Positions 46,290 through 60,236 of a DNA stretch of 64,000 nucleotides are shown here, in pieces. Origin of the DNA: Batillaria attramentaria. Lineage: Eukaryota > Mollusca > Gastropoda > Batillariidae. The notes beneath the pieces were generated by a model. That model made no database searches. It was not told where the DNA came from and saw nothing but the letters and a program-made list of their open reading frames with translations. Numbering within the stretch: the first letter of the stretch is position 1; each line of letters opens with the position of its first letter. Position numbers and translations under genes: made by a program. The stretch lies in assembly GCA_018292915.2 (NCBI GenBank), contig JACVVK020000089.1, positions 62,001-126,000 of the forward strand, written 5' to 3'.

Positions 46290-46440
46290 CACTTCCATTC
46301 TATTGCAGTCAACCCAGGTCCAAAATATTGTGACATATCTCTGAAGGAAAGGTACTCGGCAACGGTGTCGCGGCCAAACAGGTCCGACATGTTAACTGTC
46401 GACCGTATGTCCGATCCAAGCTCACAGGAATACCAACTTC
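46290..46440 (+). other. Possible exon or LINE relic (open frame after an acceptor-like site)
   Basis: CACTTCCATTCTATTGCAG is a good acceptor. The frame beyond it reads NPGPKYCDISLKERYS and stays open until a GCGT repeat at 46445. NPGP-containing segments occur near the start of ORF2 in some non-LTR retrotransposons, so a decayed LINE is an equal alternative. Confidence 0.25.
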
Positions 46441-46446
46441 CTTGTC

Positions 46447-46467
46447 GTGCGTGCGTGCATGTGTGTG

Positions 46468-46518
<51 letters not shown>
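46447..46518. repeat. (GCGT)n/(GT)n microsatellite
   Basis: GCGT, then GT, then GCGT units. Confidence 0.85.
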
Positions 46519-46519
<1 letters not shown>

Positions 46520-46619
46520 ATGAATTAGTGGGCAACGGCGCCACGAGATCTGCTTGTGGACGACGCGACTAATGCCAAAAACACCGGAAGCCAAGAAGTG
46601 AGGCCCAGAATGTAAGTGA

Positions 46620-47160
46620 CACCGCGCTGGGTTCTCGGTAGCACAGGGTGATTAACAGTTCTTCACACCCCTGACAGCTTCTCAATGCTAAGGCCACTGT
46701 GAGAAGTCCCGGGACGCCCTCAATACATCTTTTTCCACTTACTGTTGGGGTACGCGGCGACTAACGGTTACCGGGAGGCTGTCACGTCCATGTAACTTGA
46801 AAAATCCCTGATGAAAGACTTTTGATCGTTGATTGCTAGATTCCTCAGTAGTGCTGCTAAACTTAATGTGCCCACTTTTCTCATGTAAATGCACACAACA
46901 GAAAATCGTTCTTTCGTTGTGGTTTATTAAGTCGCCCCCCCCCCCCTAACGCCTGTTTTGTCGGTGTACAGACCTGCAGCTGAGCGCTGGTTTGGAAATA
47001 CTGACTTAAACACCTCGTTTGGTGTTTGTTGCCTGTTTTTTATCCAGAAATGCACACAGGGTTCAATTATGGCTGTGTTCAGTTTTGCAGATCCAGACCT
47101 TTACACACACATGCGCGCGCGCGCCCCAAATTTCTGAAGTGCTGATTTACGACTGAAGAG
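46620..47160. other. Intergenic, nothing recognised
   Basis: No exon or repeat family is supported. A GAAT^GTAAGT look-alike lies at 46612. Confidence 0.4.
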
Positions 47161-47174
47161 GTCGTACCGTGGAG

Positions 47175-48450
47175 CATACAGCAACAGCAATGCAAATTAA
47201 TACGAGGTTCAAATTCATACATCGGTACCTGTTACGTGAATGATAATTATGTACAACGGGCGATACCAAACACCTTAAACCATCCAGCAACAGTAATGCG
47301 ATTAACAACAACGGGTAAATAATATATCTCTTACGAGGGGGGAAAAAAACACAAACTTTAAACCGACAAACAATAGTGATGCGATTAATAACGACGGTTA
47401 AATACAATCGGCAACTCTTCTCTTACGAGAATGAAATGCATTCAAAGGGTGACGCATGTAGCACACACTTTAACCCACCCCCACCACCACCAGTAACGCG
47501 ATAAAATAAGCGCCTAGATATATCAGCACCTCTTACGAGAACAGACAGACATTTGCCGGATTTAATGACGTGACGCCGTCAACTTTCAACCATCAGCAAT
47601 GGTAACGCGATTAAATACACACCTAAAATACATCGGCACCTCTTGCGAGAATCAAATACATTTACCAACTTGAGTGGGTGACACCACAAACTTTAAATCA
47701 TCCAGCAAAAGTAACGCGATCACTGCTGACAACGGCTAAACACATCGGCACTTCTTACGAGAACAAAAATACTTTCTTTTCTTTTTTTTCTTTCTTTTTT
47801 TTTTGCTGCCCCAACTATTTGCCAGTTCCAGTGGTGTTCCTCCCAGGTCATGGGTGGAATCCACGGAGGGCTCGGAAGCTGGGGCATATTTTATTATGCA
47901 TGATGATGGAGATGAGGATGATGGTAAGATGATGCTATGGAGGTCCGTCTGGTTTGGGACTGCGGGACAGGGCCGCATTCCACGCTTCCTGTCATAAATA
48001 TCCCGGCATTAACCAGGCCCGGGAACTACGGCACCTGCGGTGCCGGCCATGTAATCATCTACATCGTAAGACGTGTCATACCAAGGGAAGCACCCCCCCC
48101 CCCAAAGTCGCACCCGTGAAGTGGGTAAATCTCGGCTGTGTGGCAACAGCCTCCCCATTGGGCCCATAGCACACCCGCTCTGGGTAGGAGCCGACCTAGG
48201 TAGGAAAAATCCCGCTTGCCTCGGCTGGGATTCGAACCCGGGTCTCCCGGTCCATAGTCCGAAGTGCTAACCAGTACACTACGGGGGCCGGTCAAAAATA
48301 CTTTTAAACGGGTGATACGTGTACCACAAACATTAAATCATCCCGTGAATGCGATTAATGACTTGGCGGCCAGACTACACGAGCGCCTCTCGTTGCGAGA
48401 ATGGAAGGGATTTAGCGGGGGAAACACCACAAAACCGACGTGCAAACGTC
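47175..48450. repeat. Degenerate ~110-120-bp tandem array, interrupted by a SINE-C
   Basis: About seven units, each with AACTTTAAAYCATCCAGCAA, GTAACGCGATTAA, ACATCGGCACCTCTTACGAG and AATCAAATACATTT variants. The last unit lies to the right of the SINE-C insertion (48293-48450). Confidence 0.75.
47764..48304 (-). mobile_element. SINE-C, full length, with 12-bp target-site duplication
   Basis: CAAAAATACTTT at 47764-47775 and 48293-48304 sets the element to 47776-48292 (517 bp). On the minus strand it begins GACCGGCCCCCGTAGTGTAC, with a tRNA-like head (TGGTTAGCACTTCGG; GGGTTCGAATCCC). It has a long body shared with 7232-7622 and ends with GTTGGGGCAGC and an A-rich (AAAG) tail. Its length is at the upper end for SINEs. 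Confidence 0.9.
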
Positions 48451-48459
48451 GATAGCAAA

Positions 48460-49520
48460 CACGTGTGCAGTCGCAAATCGTTCGCAACTTAATCACGCAA
48501 ACTTCCAGGCCCCCACTTCAGGAAAGTCATTGAGATGAGTGAAGAATGAGACCATTGGGGCGCCGGCGTTTCGGGACCGTTTGAATACACAGTGCTGGCG
48601 AGGTGTAAATCGGGAAATGAAATCACGATTTCTTGGTCTTGTTCAACAACTGTCTGTCATTAAGTGGTTACATTTTATTCAGATCGTTCCCTCTCGTGCG
48701 GAACGAGTGCTGGGGGACGAAAAGAGGTGAATGAGATTTTGCTGATTACCGGCCCAAGCCGGGGTTTTGCGTTCGATAACTCTCCTAACTTGAACTGTGT
48801 GACGCAGAGTTCCGCCCCTTGAACTTTGAATGGCTATTGGGGTGGAGAGAGAGGAGTTTCTATTTTTGAATCATTTTCTTGTTGTAATGGTTTGCTTGAA
48901 GGCCTTGTGAGCATCGTTATGTTTAATTGTGTCGGTGGCGTGTTTTACTGATGGTTGTGTGGTGTTTGTGTATATACTACGTATGCTGCTTCAATTTTTC
49001 CCTCTCCCTCTCAAGTACCTACAATTTCGTCAAACACAACTTTCATTGATCAGAGAGACATGTAGATGATATGAAATGTATTTAAATGCATGCAGCAAGT
49101 GCTCAAATCGAAACCCTCTCCTCTCTTTTTCTTTGTTAAATAATAAAACCAAATAAGGTAAAAGTGAACCCAAAAAAATGTCTAAACGCAGTGAAAACCT
49201 TAGTTTTCAAAAAGAAACACACCAGGGATCACGGCACCAAAGACACAGCCTTATTTGGTTAATTGACTATTGACTGTTGACTACTCCCAAACTCAACAAC
49301 CAAAGAAAAGAAATCAGTATTTACCTGCATACTCCTTTAGTCCTCGTCTGAATGTCTAACACGTAAATTAAATCTAAAACTATTTTTTAAATGAGATAAT
49401 CAGTAACTGTTGATTTAAAGGTGTTGTTTCCTTTGCAGCAAAATTCATTGAGGGAGCGTTGAGATTTCCTGTTGTGGTTCTAGGCAGATCCTCAAAGCCT
49501 TGTGACGGGTCTACCGGTTT
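48460..49520. other. Intergenic, nothing recognised
   Basis: One of the longest stretches here without a repeat or exon I can recognise. It is AT-rich from about 48850. Confidence 0.45.
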
Positions 49521-49530
49521 GTTGTTGTTC

Positions 49531-49827
49531 CCTGGGCCCGTATGTAAAACTCGAGGTTAATTTAACCCACGGCTACGGGCCTAACCCAGACTAGGACAAA
49601 AGAAACCTAAAATCAAAATTAAATTTAAAAAAAAAAAAATAATAAAAAAGGAAGCGAAGAAAGAAAGAGAAAAACTCTTCTATAACGGCATAGGCACCTT
49701 GCTGGAATGAATCCGCTTCCTGATTTAAAACAAAAAAGCAACAGACAATTTAACCCTAGAGCTAGTTTAGTTCGACTCTAACCCGGGGCTAAACTCCCTA
49801 ACCCCGACTTTTACATGCGGGCCCAGG
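49531..49827 (+). mobile_element. GGGCCC-TIR MITE, complete
   Basis: 297 bp with imperfect ~29-bp TIRs: CCTGGGCCCGTATGTAAAAC at the left, and at the right the complement of CCTGGGCCCGCATGTAAAAG. The interior has no coding sequence. A partial inverted relative is at 16336-16592. Target duplication is unclear, so the superfamily is not assigned. Confidence 0.8.
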
Positions 49828-50017
49828 TTTATCAGTATCTGGATATATCTTGGTATCATGGCTACCCTTGCAAACCATGTCAAATGTCGCCATATGATTA
49901 TCATAGCATTTACTGAGGGTTTGGCAAGGACACGTACGACTTAGTGTATGTGCATCTCCGATATCGGACATTGTCGGTTTGAATTCCAGTGTGAATGAAT
50001 GACCGAGAGACAGAGAC

Positions 50018-50019
50018 AT

Positions 50020-50050
<31 letters not shown>

Positions 50051-50082
50051 TACAGACAGACAGACAGACAGACAGACAGATG
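50018..50082. repeat. (CAGA)n microsatellite
   Basis: About 16 CAGA units with one TACAGA break. Confidence 0.9.
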
Positions 50083-50198
50083 ATTCAACGCCATCATACC
50101 ATGTACACCTTTCTCCATGTGCTATTAAAAATTGTTGAGTTTGAACCAAAGCACAGTTTCTTTTTGTTAAATTTGGATGTGTCTGCTACGTGATGTAC

Positions 50199-50217
50199 CC
50201 CCCCCCCTCTCTCTCTT

Positions 50218-50251
<34 letters not shown>

Positions 50252-50315
50252 TTACACACACACACACACACCACACGCACACACACACACACACACACTC
50301 TCCCCCCCCCCCCAT
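50199..50315. repeat. C-run, (CT)n, interrupted (CA)n, C-run
   Basis: A compound low-complexity stretch. CV/TH-rich reading frames over it are artefacts. Confidence 0.85.
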
Positions 50316-50639
50316 GGAACTCTTTACAACTGAGTATCCAAAACGTTCCAAAATTCACTGACTCCAAACAATTTCTACACGACACGCTCATCTGACCATA
50401 CAGATAGAAATGTGTTACATACATCATTACTTGTTTTTGAATGTTAGTGACGACTCTGAAGTTCTTACTTGGCATACAGCCAATATCATCGACAAATGCC
50501 ACGTATGTTTTGTTTTGTTTATCATGTGTACTTTTCTCTTCTTCATTTCCTTTAGATAGTTAACACTTTGTCTTTTTTTTCCCGCCCCCCTCTTTTTTTT
50601 TCCTTTTCCCCCTTGTTCTGATGCTGTCATTTTTTTTAA

Positions 50640-50755
50640 ATACCCTTTAACGTAGAGTAGCAGGGCAGCTTGTAAGACAGGCAGCAATGCCTAAATGCTC
50701 TAGCCTGAATTTTAAAAAAAAAGTCATCATCATCATCACCTCTCTCTCTCTCTCC
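50640..50755 (+). repeat. Retroposon 3' end, fourth copy
   Basis: ACCCTTTAACGTAGAGTAGCAGG ... AATGCCTAAATGCTCTAGCC, then A-run, CATCATCATC and CT, which is the complement of the units at 22164-22640. Confidence 0.65.
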
Positions 50756-50810
50756 CCATCACACACATTCACACACTCTCTCACGCGCGAGCACGCACGC
50801 ACGCAGACAC

Positions 50811-50815
<5 letters not shown>

Positions 50816-50869
<54 letters not shown>
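50816..50869. repeat. (CA)n microsatellite
   Basis: A pure CA run. Confidence 0.9.
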
Positions 50870-50870
<1 letters not shown>

Positions 50871-51134
50871 CGTTAGTAAACGACGTTATCTACTTCATCA
50901 CAACATCGGCATGCCACGCAGGTGGTCCCACAAAACAGCAGTTCGCCCACACGCCCAGCCTACCTCATAACATGTTTACAAGACACCGTGTCTACGAACG
51001 ATAATTCTTGGCATGGTACATACAAGCTGCTGCGGGCAAAGCGGACCCTGAACTGAATCATGTCAAACAAAATGAAATGATGCCTAGTGGAGCTGCAAAG
51101 ACCACTGTCCTACAGTTTTCGTTTCGTACGGTAT

Positions 51135-51306
51135 GGGTGGGTGGGTGTTTGGGAGTTTAACGTCCTTTTCCACCACACATAAGGGCGATATCAAAGGCGG
51201 GGCGACGAGAAAAAGGCCAGCACAAATATCTGGCCCCAGCCGGGATTCGAACTCACGACCAGAGCATTGAAAGTCCAACGCACTAGCATTCGGCCACCGC
51301 GGCTCC
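51135..51306 (-). mobile_element. SINE-A copy, full length, next to (TATGG)n
   Basis: A complete element. GGTATGG stands just left of the tail, and the same word heads the array at 51305-51349 on the right, so the array may have grown from the duplicated target. Confidence 0.85.
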
Positions 51307-51349
51307 ATGGTATGGTATGGTATGGTATGGTATGGTATGGTATGGTATG
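51305..51349. repeat. (TATGG)n, eight units
   Basis: Perfect pentanucleotide repeats between SINE-A and a SINE-D fragment. Confidence 0.95.
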
Positions 51350-51425
51350 TGACTCGACTTGGAAAGACAAAACCCCACCAAATTCCTCCCCACCAGATAT
51401 TCGAACCCGTGCTTCAGGATTTGTT
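51350..51425 (-). mobile_element. SINE-D fragment
   Basis: GACTCGACTTGG...ACCAAATTCCTCCCCACC and ATTCGAACCCG match the head-proximal part of the copy at 9486-9550. Confidence 0.55.
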
Positions 51426-51624
51426 TTGGCGATAAGGTACCCTGCCTATCATATCGCTCGCGACACGGTACCCTGCGTACCATAATTTTATCGCTCGCGA
51501 TGCAGGTTTCAAAATCTCGGCTAAAGAGTCACATTACAGAGAGCGTCGTGTTGACAAATTTAAGAGGGTAACACCTTTTAAAAAAGGCCGAAAGTCTTCC
51601 TTTACAAGAGGTTGAAGAGTGGTA

Positions 51625-51795
51625 AGCAGTGGTCTAACAGGTAGCACGTCGGACGTAGCAAACGGGTTACTTAACGGCCGTCACCAGAGTCACGGAGAAG
51701 CGTGGGCTCGATGTACTGCCGGTTTATCCTGGCTACCGGGCTTCTCTTCGGGGGTTTCTCTCCGGGTTATCCGGCTTTCCTCCCCCAACAATACA
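51625..51795 (+). mobile_element. SINE-B-related fragment
   Basis: GTGGTCTAACAGGTAGCAC resembles a tRNA A-box region, and TTTCTCTCCGGGTTATCCGGC with CCTCCCCC is the SINE-B body motif. The rest is diverged. Confidence 0.4.
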
Positions 51796-51989
51796 TTTTT
51801 TAATAGGTTGGGTGGCGCTGCATCGCAGCGACCCGCTTCCCAAATGGGGGAGAGGCAGCCCAAATTTCCCGAAATGGACAAAAAAGTAATTTTTGAAAGA
51901 AAAAAAAAATACGGCGAGCTGCTTTGTCCACAGCAGGGACTCCCATCTGCAGCCTTTTCTTCTTCTTCTTCTATCTCACACCGACAGCG

Positions 51990-52105
51990 GCTGATCGGTT
52001 GGTCGGTCGTTTGGCGGTTTTCACCAAGAAAAGGCGATATGAAAGACGGGGCAACGAAGCAAAAGCCAACACAAACTTTTGACTTTACGCCCGCATACGA
52101 ACTCA
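51990..52105 (-). mobile_element. SINE-A copy, strongly decayed
   Basis: GAAAGACGGGGCAACGAAGC and AAGCCAACACAAA remain from the body. The head and tail are barely recognisable. Confidence 0.5.
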
Positions 52106-52167
52106 CGTTCCCATGGGCGTTTAGAGTGTAATGAGGCAGATGTACTCGCGGGCTCGTATAATTTTCA

Positions 52168-52340
52168 AGCTGCTTTGACCCGGGGTACTTCCAGCCTCGA
52201 GCTGCTTTGAACCGGGGCACTTCCATCCTCGAGCTGCTTTGACCAGGGGCACTTCCAGCCTCGAGCTGCTTTGACCAGGGGCACTTTCTAGCCTCAAGCT
52301 GTTTACACCCGGGGCACTTCCAGCCTCAAGCTGCTTTGGC
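52168..52340. repeat. 32-bp minisatellite, five to six units
   Basis: AGCTGCTTTGACCCGGGGTA then CTTCCAGCCTCG, tandem with few changes. Confidence 0.9.
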
Positions 52341-52559
52341 ACCCAGCACGTGACAGCTGCTCCCCACCTCCCCCTCGACAGCCGAGGCAGTGCTCTGTTT
52401 CCACATACCTGCCTTGTGGCTACACTTAAAACACTTCACTTTCGACATGTTTTTCCCACGGCCACACGCACGTGCAGGTAAGCGCCACAGCCGCAGCAAA
52501 AACAACTTAAAAACGGCCGGGATGCGACAAGATAGTTGAAAGTCCCGTGTCTGATTTGT

Positions 52560-52647
52560 ATCTGATGATTATTTACAATTACTCACAAAATGGGCGGAAC
52601 CAAAGTGGAGCTGAAGGAAAATTCGCCGAGCTGCGGTCTATTGATTC

Positions 52648-52684
<37 letters not shown>

Positions 52685-52804
52685 ACACACACGCACACGC
52701 ACGCACACGCACGCACACACACACACACACTGACCCGCATAATCTGTCTGATATTTACATTTACTCAAAATCGGCGGAAGGTATCGACTGGTTCCAGCTA
52801 GCTG

Positions 52805-52874
<70 letters not shown>

Positions 52875-52968
52875 ACCCGCATAATCTGTCTGATATTTAC
52901 ATTTACTCAAAATCGGCGGAAGGTATCGAGCTAGCTGATTTACACACACACACACACACACACACGCA

Positions 52969-53003
<35 letters not shown>

Positions 53004-53066
53004 ACCCGCATAATCTGTCTGGTATTTACATTTACTCAAAATCGGCGGAAGGTATCGAGCTAGCTG

Positions 53067-53124
<58 letters not shown>

Positions 53125-53204
53125 CACACACACACGCACTGACCCGCATAATCTGTCTGGTATTTACATTTACTCAAAATCGGCGGAAGGTATCGAGCTA
53201 GCTG

Positions 53205-53280
<76 letters not shown>

Positions 53281-53343
53281 ACCCGCATAATCTGTCTGGT
53301 ATTTACATTTACTCAAAATCGGCGGAAGGTATCGAGCTAGCTG

Positions 53344-53389
<46 letters not shown>

Positions 53390-53461
53390 ACCCGCATAAT
53401 CTGTCTGATATTTACATTTACTCAAAATCGGCGGAAGGTATCGACTGGTTCCAGCTAGCTG

Positions 53462-53509
<48 letters not shown>

Positions 53510-53510
53510 G
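52560..53510. repeat. Compound array: ~70-bp unit plus (CA)n, seven rounds
   Basis: TGACCCGCATAATCTGTCTG, TTTACATTTACTCAAAATCG and GGTATCGAGCTAGCTGATTT, followed by a CA tract, occur at about 52732, 52873, 53001, 53140, 53278 and 53388. A diverged first unit is at 52553. The unique parts are almost identical while the CA tracts vary in length and in GCAC impurities. The first and last full units have an extra CTGGTTCCA. Confidence 0.95.
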
Positions 53511-53774
53511 ACAGCACTGTTCAGCCGGAATCGACTGGCACAGACACAGACCTCATTAAAGGCTAGGATGTCTTCTTTTTTTTTCCCCTGTAAATAAATG
53601 CGCGTTTCAATTTCTCATTTACAGAAACAACACACGACTTGATCAAAATTTGCTAACGATAATTACTTCTCCTTTTGTTTTCTTTTCAAATGTTTGTTCT
53701 TGATATTTGTACTTCCAAAATGAGAAAATACTTCATTATTGTTCGTAACTACTAAAACGTTACAAATTTGAACA

Positions 53775-53777
53775 ACA

Positions 53778-53812
<35 letters not shown>
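53775..53812. repeat. (GA)n microsatellite
   Basis: A pure GA run within otherwise unremarkable intergenic sequence (53515-54190). Confidence 0.8.
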
Positions 53813-53815
<3 letters not shown>

Positions 53816-54193
53816 ATTACAGTATGTCAATAAAGCCGAGCCTATTAAAAGTTAATCATTCAAGCCGAGACCATGGAAGCATCGGGCTGGCAGTGTTCAG
53901 CGGCCTCTGGTCTGCTCTATTCTATACAGGGAGATTTCTTACCACCTGATTTTGTTCACTATTAGAAGTTATAAAAAAATAAAAATAAAAAGGTATCCAG
54001 ATGGATCATCACTTGCATACTGAGTTCGAGATTCGGAAAGGTGGTTGTTGTTTTGTTTTTTCCCCCTCGCACTGTTGCACGCCGTTAAGTCTCATTACCT
54101 ACGACAGGCATACAACAGCTTGTGGACACTTTTTCATCACTGAAATGCGCTGATCCTATCTGTGCATCAGAATCAGTCACTTGGCTCACAGTG

Positions 54194-54580
54194 TAGCATC
54201 TGAAACCATTGTAGTGACCCTGGCCAGGCGTAGAAGTTGTTCTAGAAGTGTACCGCGTACTCCGCAGACGACTGACGTTATTTGGTTGCGGGCTGAGGAC
54301 CACGTAGACGGCGCTGATTGGTTGCCGCCATGTTTATCAGCTTTTCCGCGTCCCAGTCTGTTCAAAAATGGACCGTAGGCTCCAAGAAAGCCGTATTTCT
54401 CTACTCAATTAGAAGCCACAAAGTCACGAAAACGGTCGCAATGGCCAATGAAACATTCTTCTGTCTGGTGAACAGCTATAGAGCTTGGAAAGCGGCAGTC
54501 TGTCATCTCAGCGACGATACGGACATAGAGGCTTTCAAACTGTGTTATGATCCAAACAGGGGAAAAGTGTGTAGTATTTA
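54194..54580 (+). repeat. Dispersed repeat H2, copy 2
   Basis: Matches 14414-14775 over GCATCTGAAACCATTGT, TTGCGGGCTGAGG, GGCGCTGATTGGTTG and AGAAGCCACAAAGTCACGAAAA. An open frame at 54318-54581 has no recognised domain. Confidence 0.55.
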
Positions 54581-54644
54581 GTGCTGAAGTGGCAAAGTGT
54601 TACGCGAGCGGTGTCTGAGGGCATGCTCCCCCGCAATTTTTTTT

Positions 54645-54920
54645 TTTTTTAAATTAGACTACGTTCTGTGCAATTTTGGTGTAATTTGGCATGATTTTAA
54701 GTGCTAGAGAAGAGCAAACATTTTTTTTTTTTTTTTTTTTATTTTTTTTTTTTTTTTTGGGGGGGGGGGGTAATTAGACCAAAATCTGTGCAGTTTGGTG
54801 GTGGGCATGATTTTAAGTGCTTGGGAGGAGGAAACACAATTCTTTCTTTTCAGGGAGGAGGGGAAACTTTTTTCTTTCTTTTTTTCTTTTTTTTTTTTTT
54901 TTTTGGGGGGGGGGGGGCCA
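54645..54920. repeat. Tandem pair ending in poly-T/poly-G
   Basis: ATGATTTTAAGTGCT(A/T)G occurs at about 54690 and 54808. Each is followed by a poly-T and a poly-G run (54721-54770 and 54884-54917). Confidence 0.65.
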
Positions 54921-55083
54921 AAGGTGGAAATCCTCCAAACGGGGGAAGATTCTAAGCCCTGTGTTGACGTCACCTCGTACTTTGCAGCCAGCACCGTCAT
55001 CGCCAGTTCCGTGAACGAGGAACTGGTTCGAGGTGTCGTCAGCGCTGTATCTGACAAATTGTGTCTCTCTCTCAAGCGTCGCC

Positions 55084-57521
<2,438 letters not shown>

Positions 57522-57560
57522 AGCCACTCAGGGCACACATGCGTTTTAAAACCCGAAGGT

Positions 57561-57664
57561 ATGTGTTAATGTTGAGGGTGGGGTGGGTGTTTGGTGTTTA
57601 ACGTCCTTTTCCACCACATACGGGTGATATCAAAGACGGGGCAACGATGATGTGTTAATGTTGA
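57561..57664 (-). mobile_element. 5'-truncated SINE-A (74 bp) with 15-bp target-site duplication
   Basis: ATGTGTTAATGTTGA at 57561-57575 and 57650-57664. The insert keeps only the tail and part of the body (to GGGGCAACGATG). It lies 40 bases after the GPCR 2 stop. Confidence 0.9.
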
Positions 57665-58730
57665 AAATGTGATCACTACAAAAAAAATTTTTTTTTTAAA
57701 TCAATAAGCAAATGAGGGGAACCTATGAAATCTTCTACCAGACTCAAATATTCGCACGAAATATATCCGCTTTGATATCCATACGCATTACAGGCGACCC
57801 TCGCAAGTTGACTTTCTTTTATTGTGTCAACAAGACTTGGCTCCGTGGTAAGGGGGAGAACCGCGATATGGAAAAATCAAAACGGCCAGCGATCCACGGT
57901 GGTCGCTCTTCGGATACACTGGGGAGTTTTTCTAAGCCATAACTAACTGGGATTTCCAGGTTGTGCAAGTAGAGGCCGGCAAAAAGAATCAGTTTGGCAA
58001 TAAGATAAAATGTTTGTCATTTTTTAAAAAATGATCGTTAACGTTCAATTCAACGTAAAATCGGACCTAATTCTTATACATGTCAAGCACTTGGCCGCAA
58101 GTTAGCCAGAAATTGTCATACGGTATGACCATTTTTAGATAACTTGCAGCCAAGTCAAGTCACCAAGTTCTCTCTAGCGGCGTTGGTGGAAGCTGCTTGT
58201 CGGTGGCTGAATGCAGGGTAAACGGGCACCATGGCTAACATATCACATAAAAGAGAGAAGACATGCTACTTTCTTTTCTTTGTTTTTTGCCAGGAATACT
58301 TGTAATAGAAGCGCAGGCAGGGAAACAATCCTTGCCCCTCTGCCCATCACGTAAAAGCAAAACAGTTGCTTCCCTTTCAACGAGACCGATCTGCCCGATA
58401 TGAGAGCGAGAGATAGCAATCCACGGTGGTCGCTCCATCCTCGTGCCGTACACACACAGTTCCCGAGGGTGTTTTTTTTTTTTTTTTTTTAAGTTCGGCA
58501 AGACGAAGGTGAGAGGAAAAATCGGTTTGGTTCAACACAGATGAAAATGCTGCGGTCAATGTAACCAAATCAGTAACCACTGAAACTAATCTCATGTCTT
58601 ATGCGTAGGGAAGCAGACGAAGGGAGATAATTACTGCAAAGACAAAATTTAGTACAGACCGCACAAAAGCAAAGCAGTAGCTTCCCTTTCAACTGATCTC
58701 GATCAGTGAGCCGCACAGAGAGAGAGAGAG
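57665..58730. repeat. Intergenic with short diverged duplications
   Basis: GCGATCCACGGTGGTCGCTC (about 57889) recurs at about 58418. CACAAAAGCAAAGCAGTAGCTTCCCTTTCAAC (about 58650) recurs as GTAAAAGCAAAACAGTTGCTTCCCTTTCAAC near 58350. No gene is recognised. Confidence 0.5.
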
Positions 58731-58735
58731 AGAGA

Positions 58736-58903
58736 GGTGGGGTGGGTGTTTGGGGGCTTAATGTCCTTTTCCACCACATAGGGTGATATCAAAGACGGGG
58801 CAACGACGAAAAAGCCAGCACAAATATTTGGCCCCAGCCGGGATCGAACTCACGACCCGAGCATTGAGAGTCCAACGCTCTACCATTCGACCACCCCGGC
58901 TCC

Positions 58904-58904
<1 letters not shown>
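58736..58904 (-). mobile_element. SINE-A inserted in (GA)n
   Basis: A complete copy with (GA)n at 58717-58735 on one side and 58905-58936 on the other, so the target was a GA microsatellite. Confidence 0.9.
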
Positions 58905-58937
<33 letters not shown>

Positions 58938-59247
58938 ATACTTCTTGACCTGTGAGGCTGCACCATTATTTGACAGAAGACAGACGATGTGTTGAGGAAC
59001 GTTAACTTTGTAAACTGAGAGTACACGCAGGTACCAAATCAGTTCACAGGACAAGTTCACTCACCGCACTTGATCAACCCTCATGTAAAACACACACACT
59101 TACAGGCCTTTCATGATCATGATCAGTGATTACCTGCGCCCTCCGTGTATGATCACATGAAATTTTCATAAAATAACTATTCGCGGTAAAATTAAAGAGA
59201 CCAAAAGCAGTGCATCACTTGCTTCTAACAGACCAAGCTCTCTCAAG

Positions 59248-59257
<10 letters not shown>

Positions 59258-59323
<66 letters not shown>
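59258..59323. repeat. (CA)n microsatellite
   Basis: A pure CA run after a short CT run. Confidence 0.9.
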
Positions 59324-59324
<1 letters not shown>

Positions 59325-59548
59325 CTGAATGGCTCAGTTTTCACTATTTTTGAATGAGGGAAATCGGAAAGCCTGCGTAGAAGTTTATCGTACACTTTTT
59401 CAAACTCACTTCAGCCAGTCAGCAGCTAGAAAGTGTCAGAAACTGCCTGTGTTTTCAACAATCGTGACCTTTCCAAAAGCAGCCTGATAAAGCGAAAACA
59501 CGGGAAGGTGACCGGGGGGGGGGGATGAAGGCCGGAGAAGGGTGAGGA

Positions 59549-59618
59549 GTGGGTGGGTGGGTGTTTGGGAGTTTAACGTCCTTTTCCACCACGTACGGGT
59601 TACATAAACGACGGGGAA
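59549..59618 (-). mobile_element. SINE-A tail fragment
   Basis: GTGGGTGGGTGTTTGGGAGTTTAACG through ACGGGG, with the head absent. No clear target duplication. Confidence 0.65.
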
Positions 59619-60030
59619 AGGGGAGGAGGGATGGATCGACCTAGACGGGAAGGGGGAGGGGGGAGGAATAGATCTTACCATTGTGCCCCCTTCAAAAGAC
59701 ATGAAAGCGATTTACTGTTGTGCCTCACACTTCGACACGGCGATGAAAAGATCCGTGATTGTGTAGGGACAGAGGAGAAAGACAGAAGTAACTGGAGCCG
59801 CTTAGCAAAGATAGAGATTTCGCGTTTATCGTTTTGTCAGTGCGTACAAGGTGGATCGAGCTCGCCGTAAGTTCAGTTCGCCGATCGCGAAACAGATATA
59901 CGGTACATGTATTTTAAACGTTAATCAGAGTGTGGAGCACTCCGCAGCTGCGCCAGAACTTAGGTTGAAACAGTTCTCTGCAAGAACTATAGGCAGTGAA
60001 TAAATCTTTTCATCGGTTGCTGGTGGTGGT

Positions 60031-60032
<2 letters not shown>

Positions 60033-60108
<76 letters not shown>

Positions 60109-60166
60109 TGCGTGCGTGCGTGTGCGCGCGCGTGCGTGCGTCGTAGTTACTATTATTATTATGCTG

Positions 60167-60234
<68 letters not shown>
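60033..60234. repeat. (GT)n and (CA)n facing each other
   Basis: GT at 60033-60105, a GCGT/GC segment, a ~25-base TATTATTAT spacer and CA at 60168-60234. The two tracts are complementary on the same strand and could form a hairpin of about 65 bp. Confidence 0.95.

Positions 60235-60236
<2 letters not shown>

Noticed and set aside
46290..46440. Confident exon call or 2A-like peptide from the NPGP motif
   Set aside because: The residues before NPGP do not fit a 2A consensus, the frame ends in a microsatellite and no donor follows. It is kept only as a weak feature.
52560..53510. Repeat-spacer array
   Set aside because: The 'spacers' are all CA tracts, so this is a compound minisatellite, not CRISPR.
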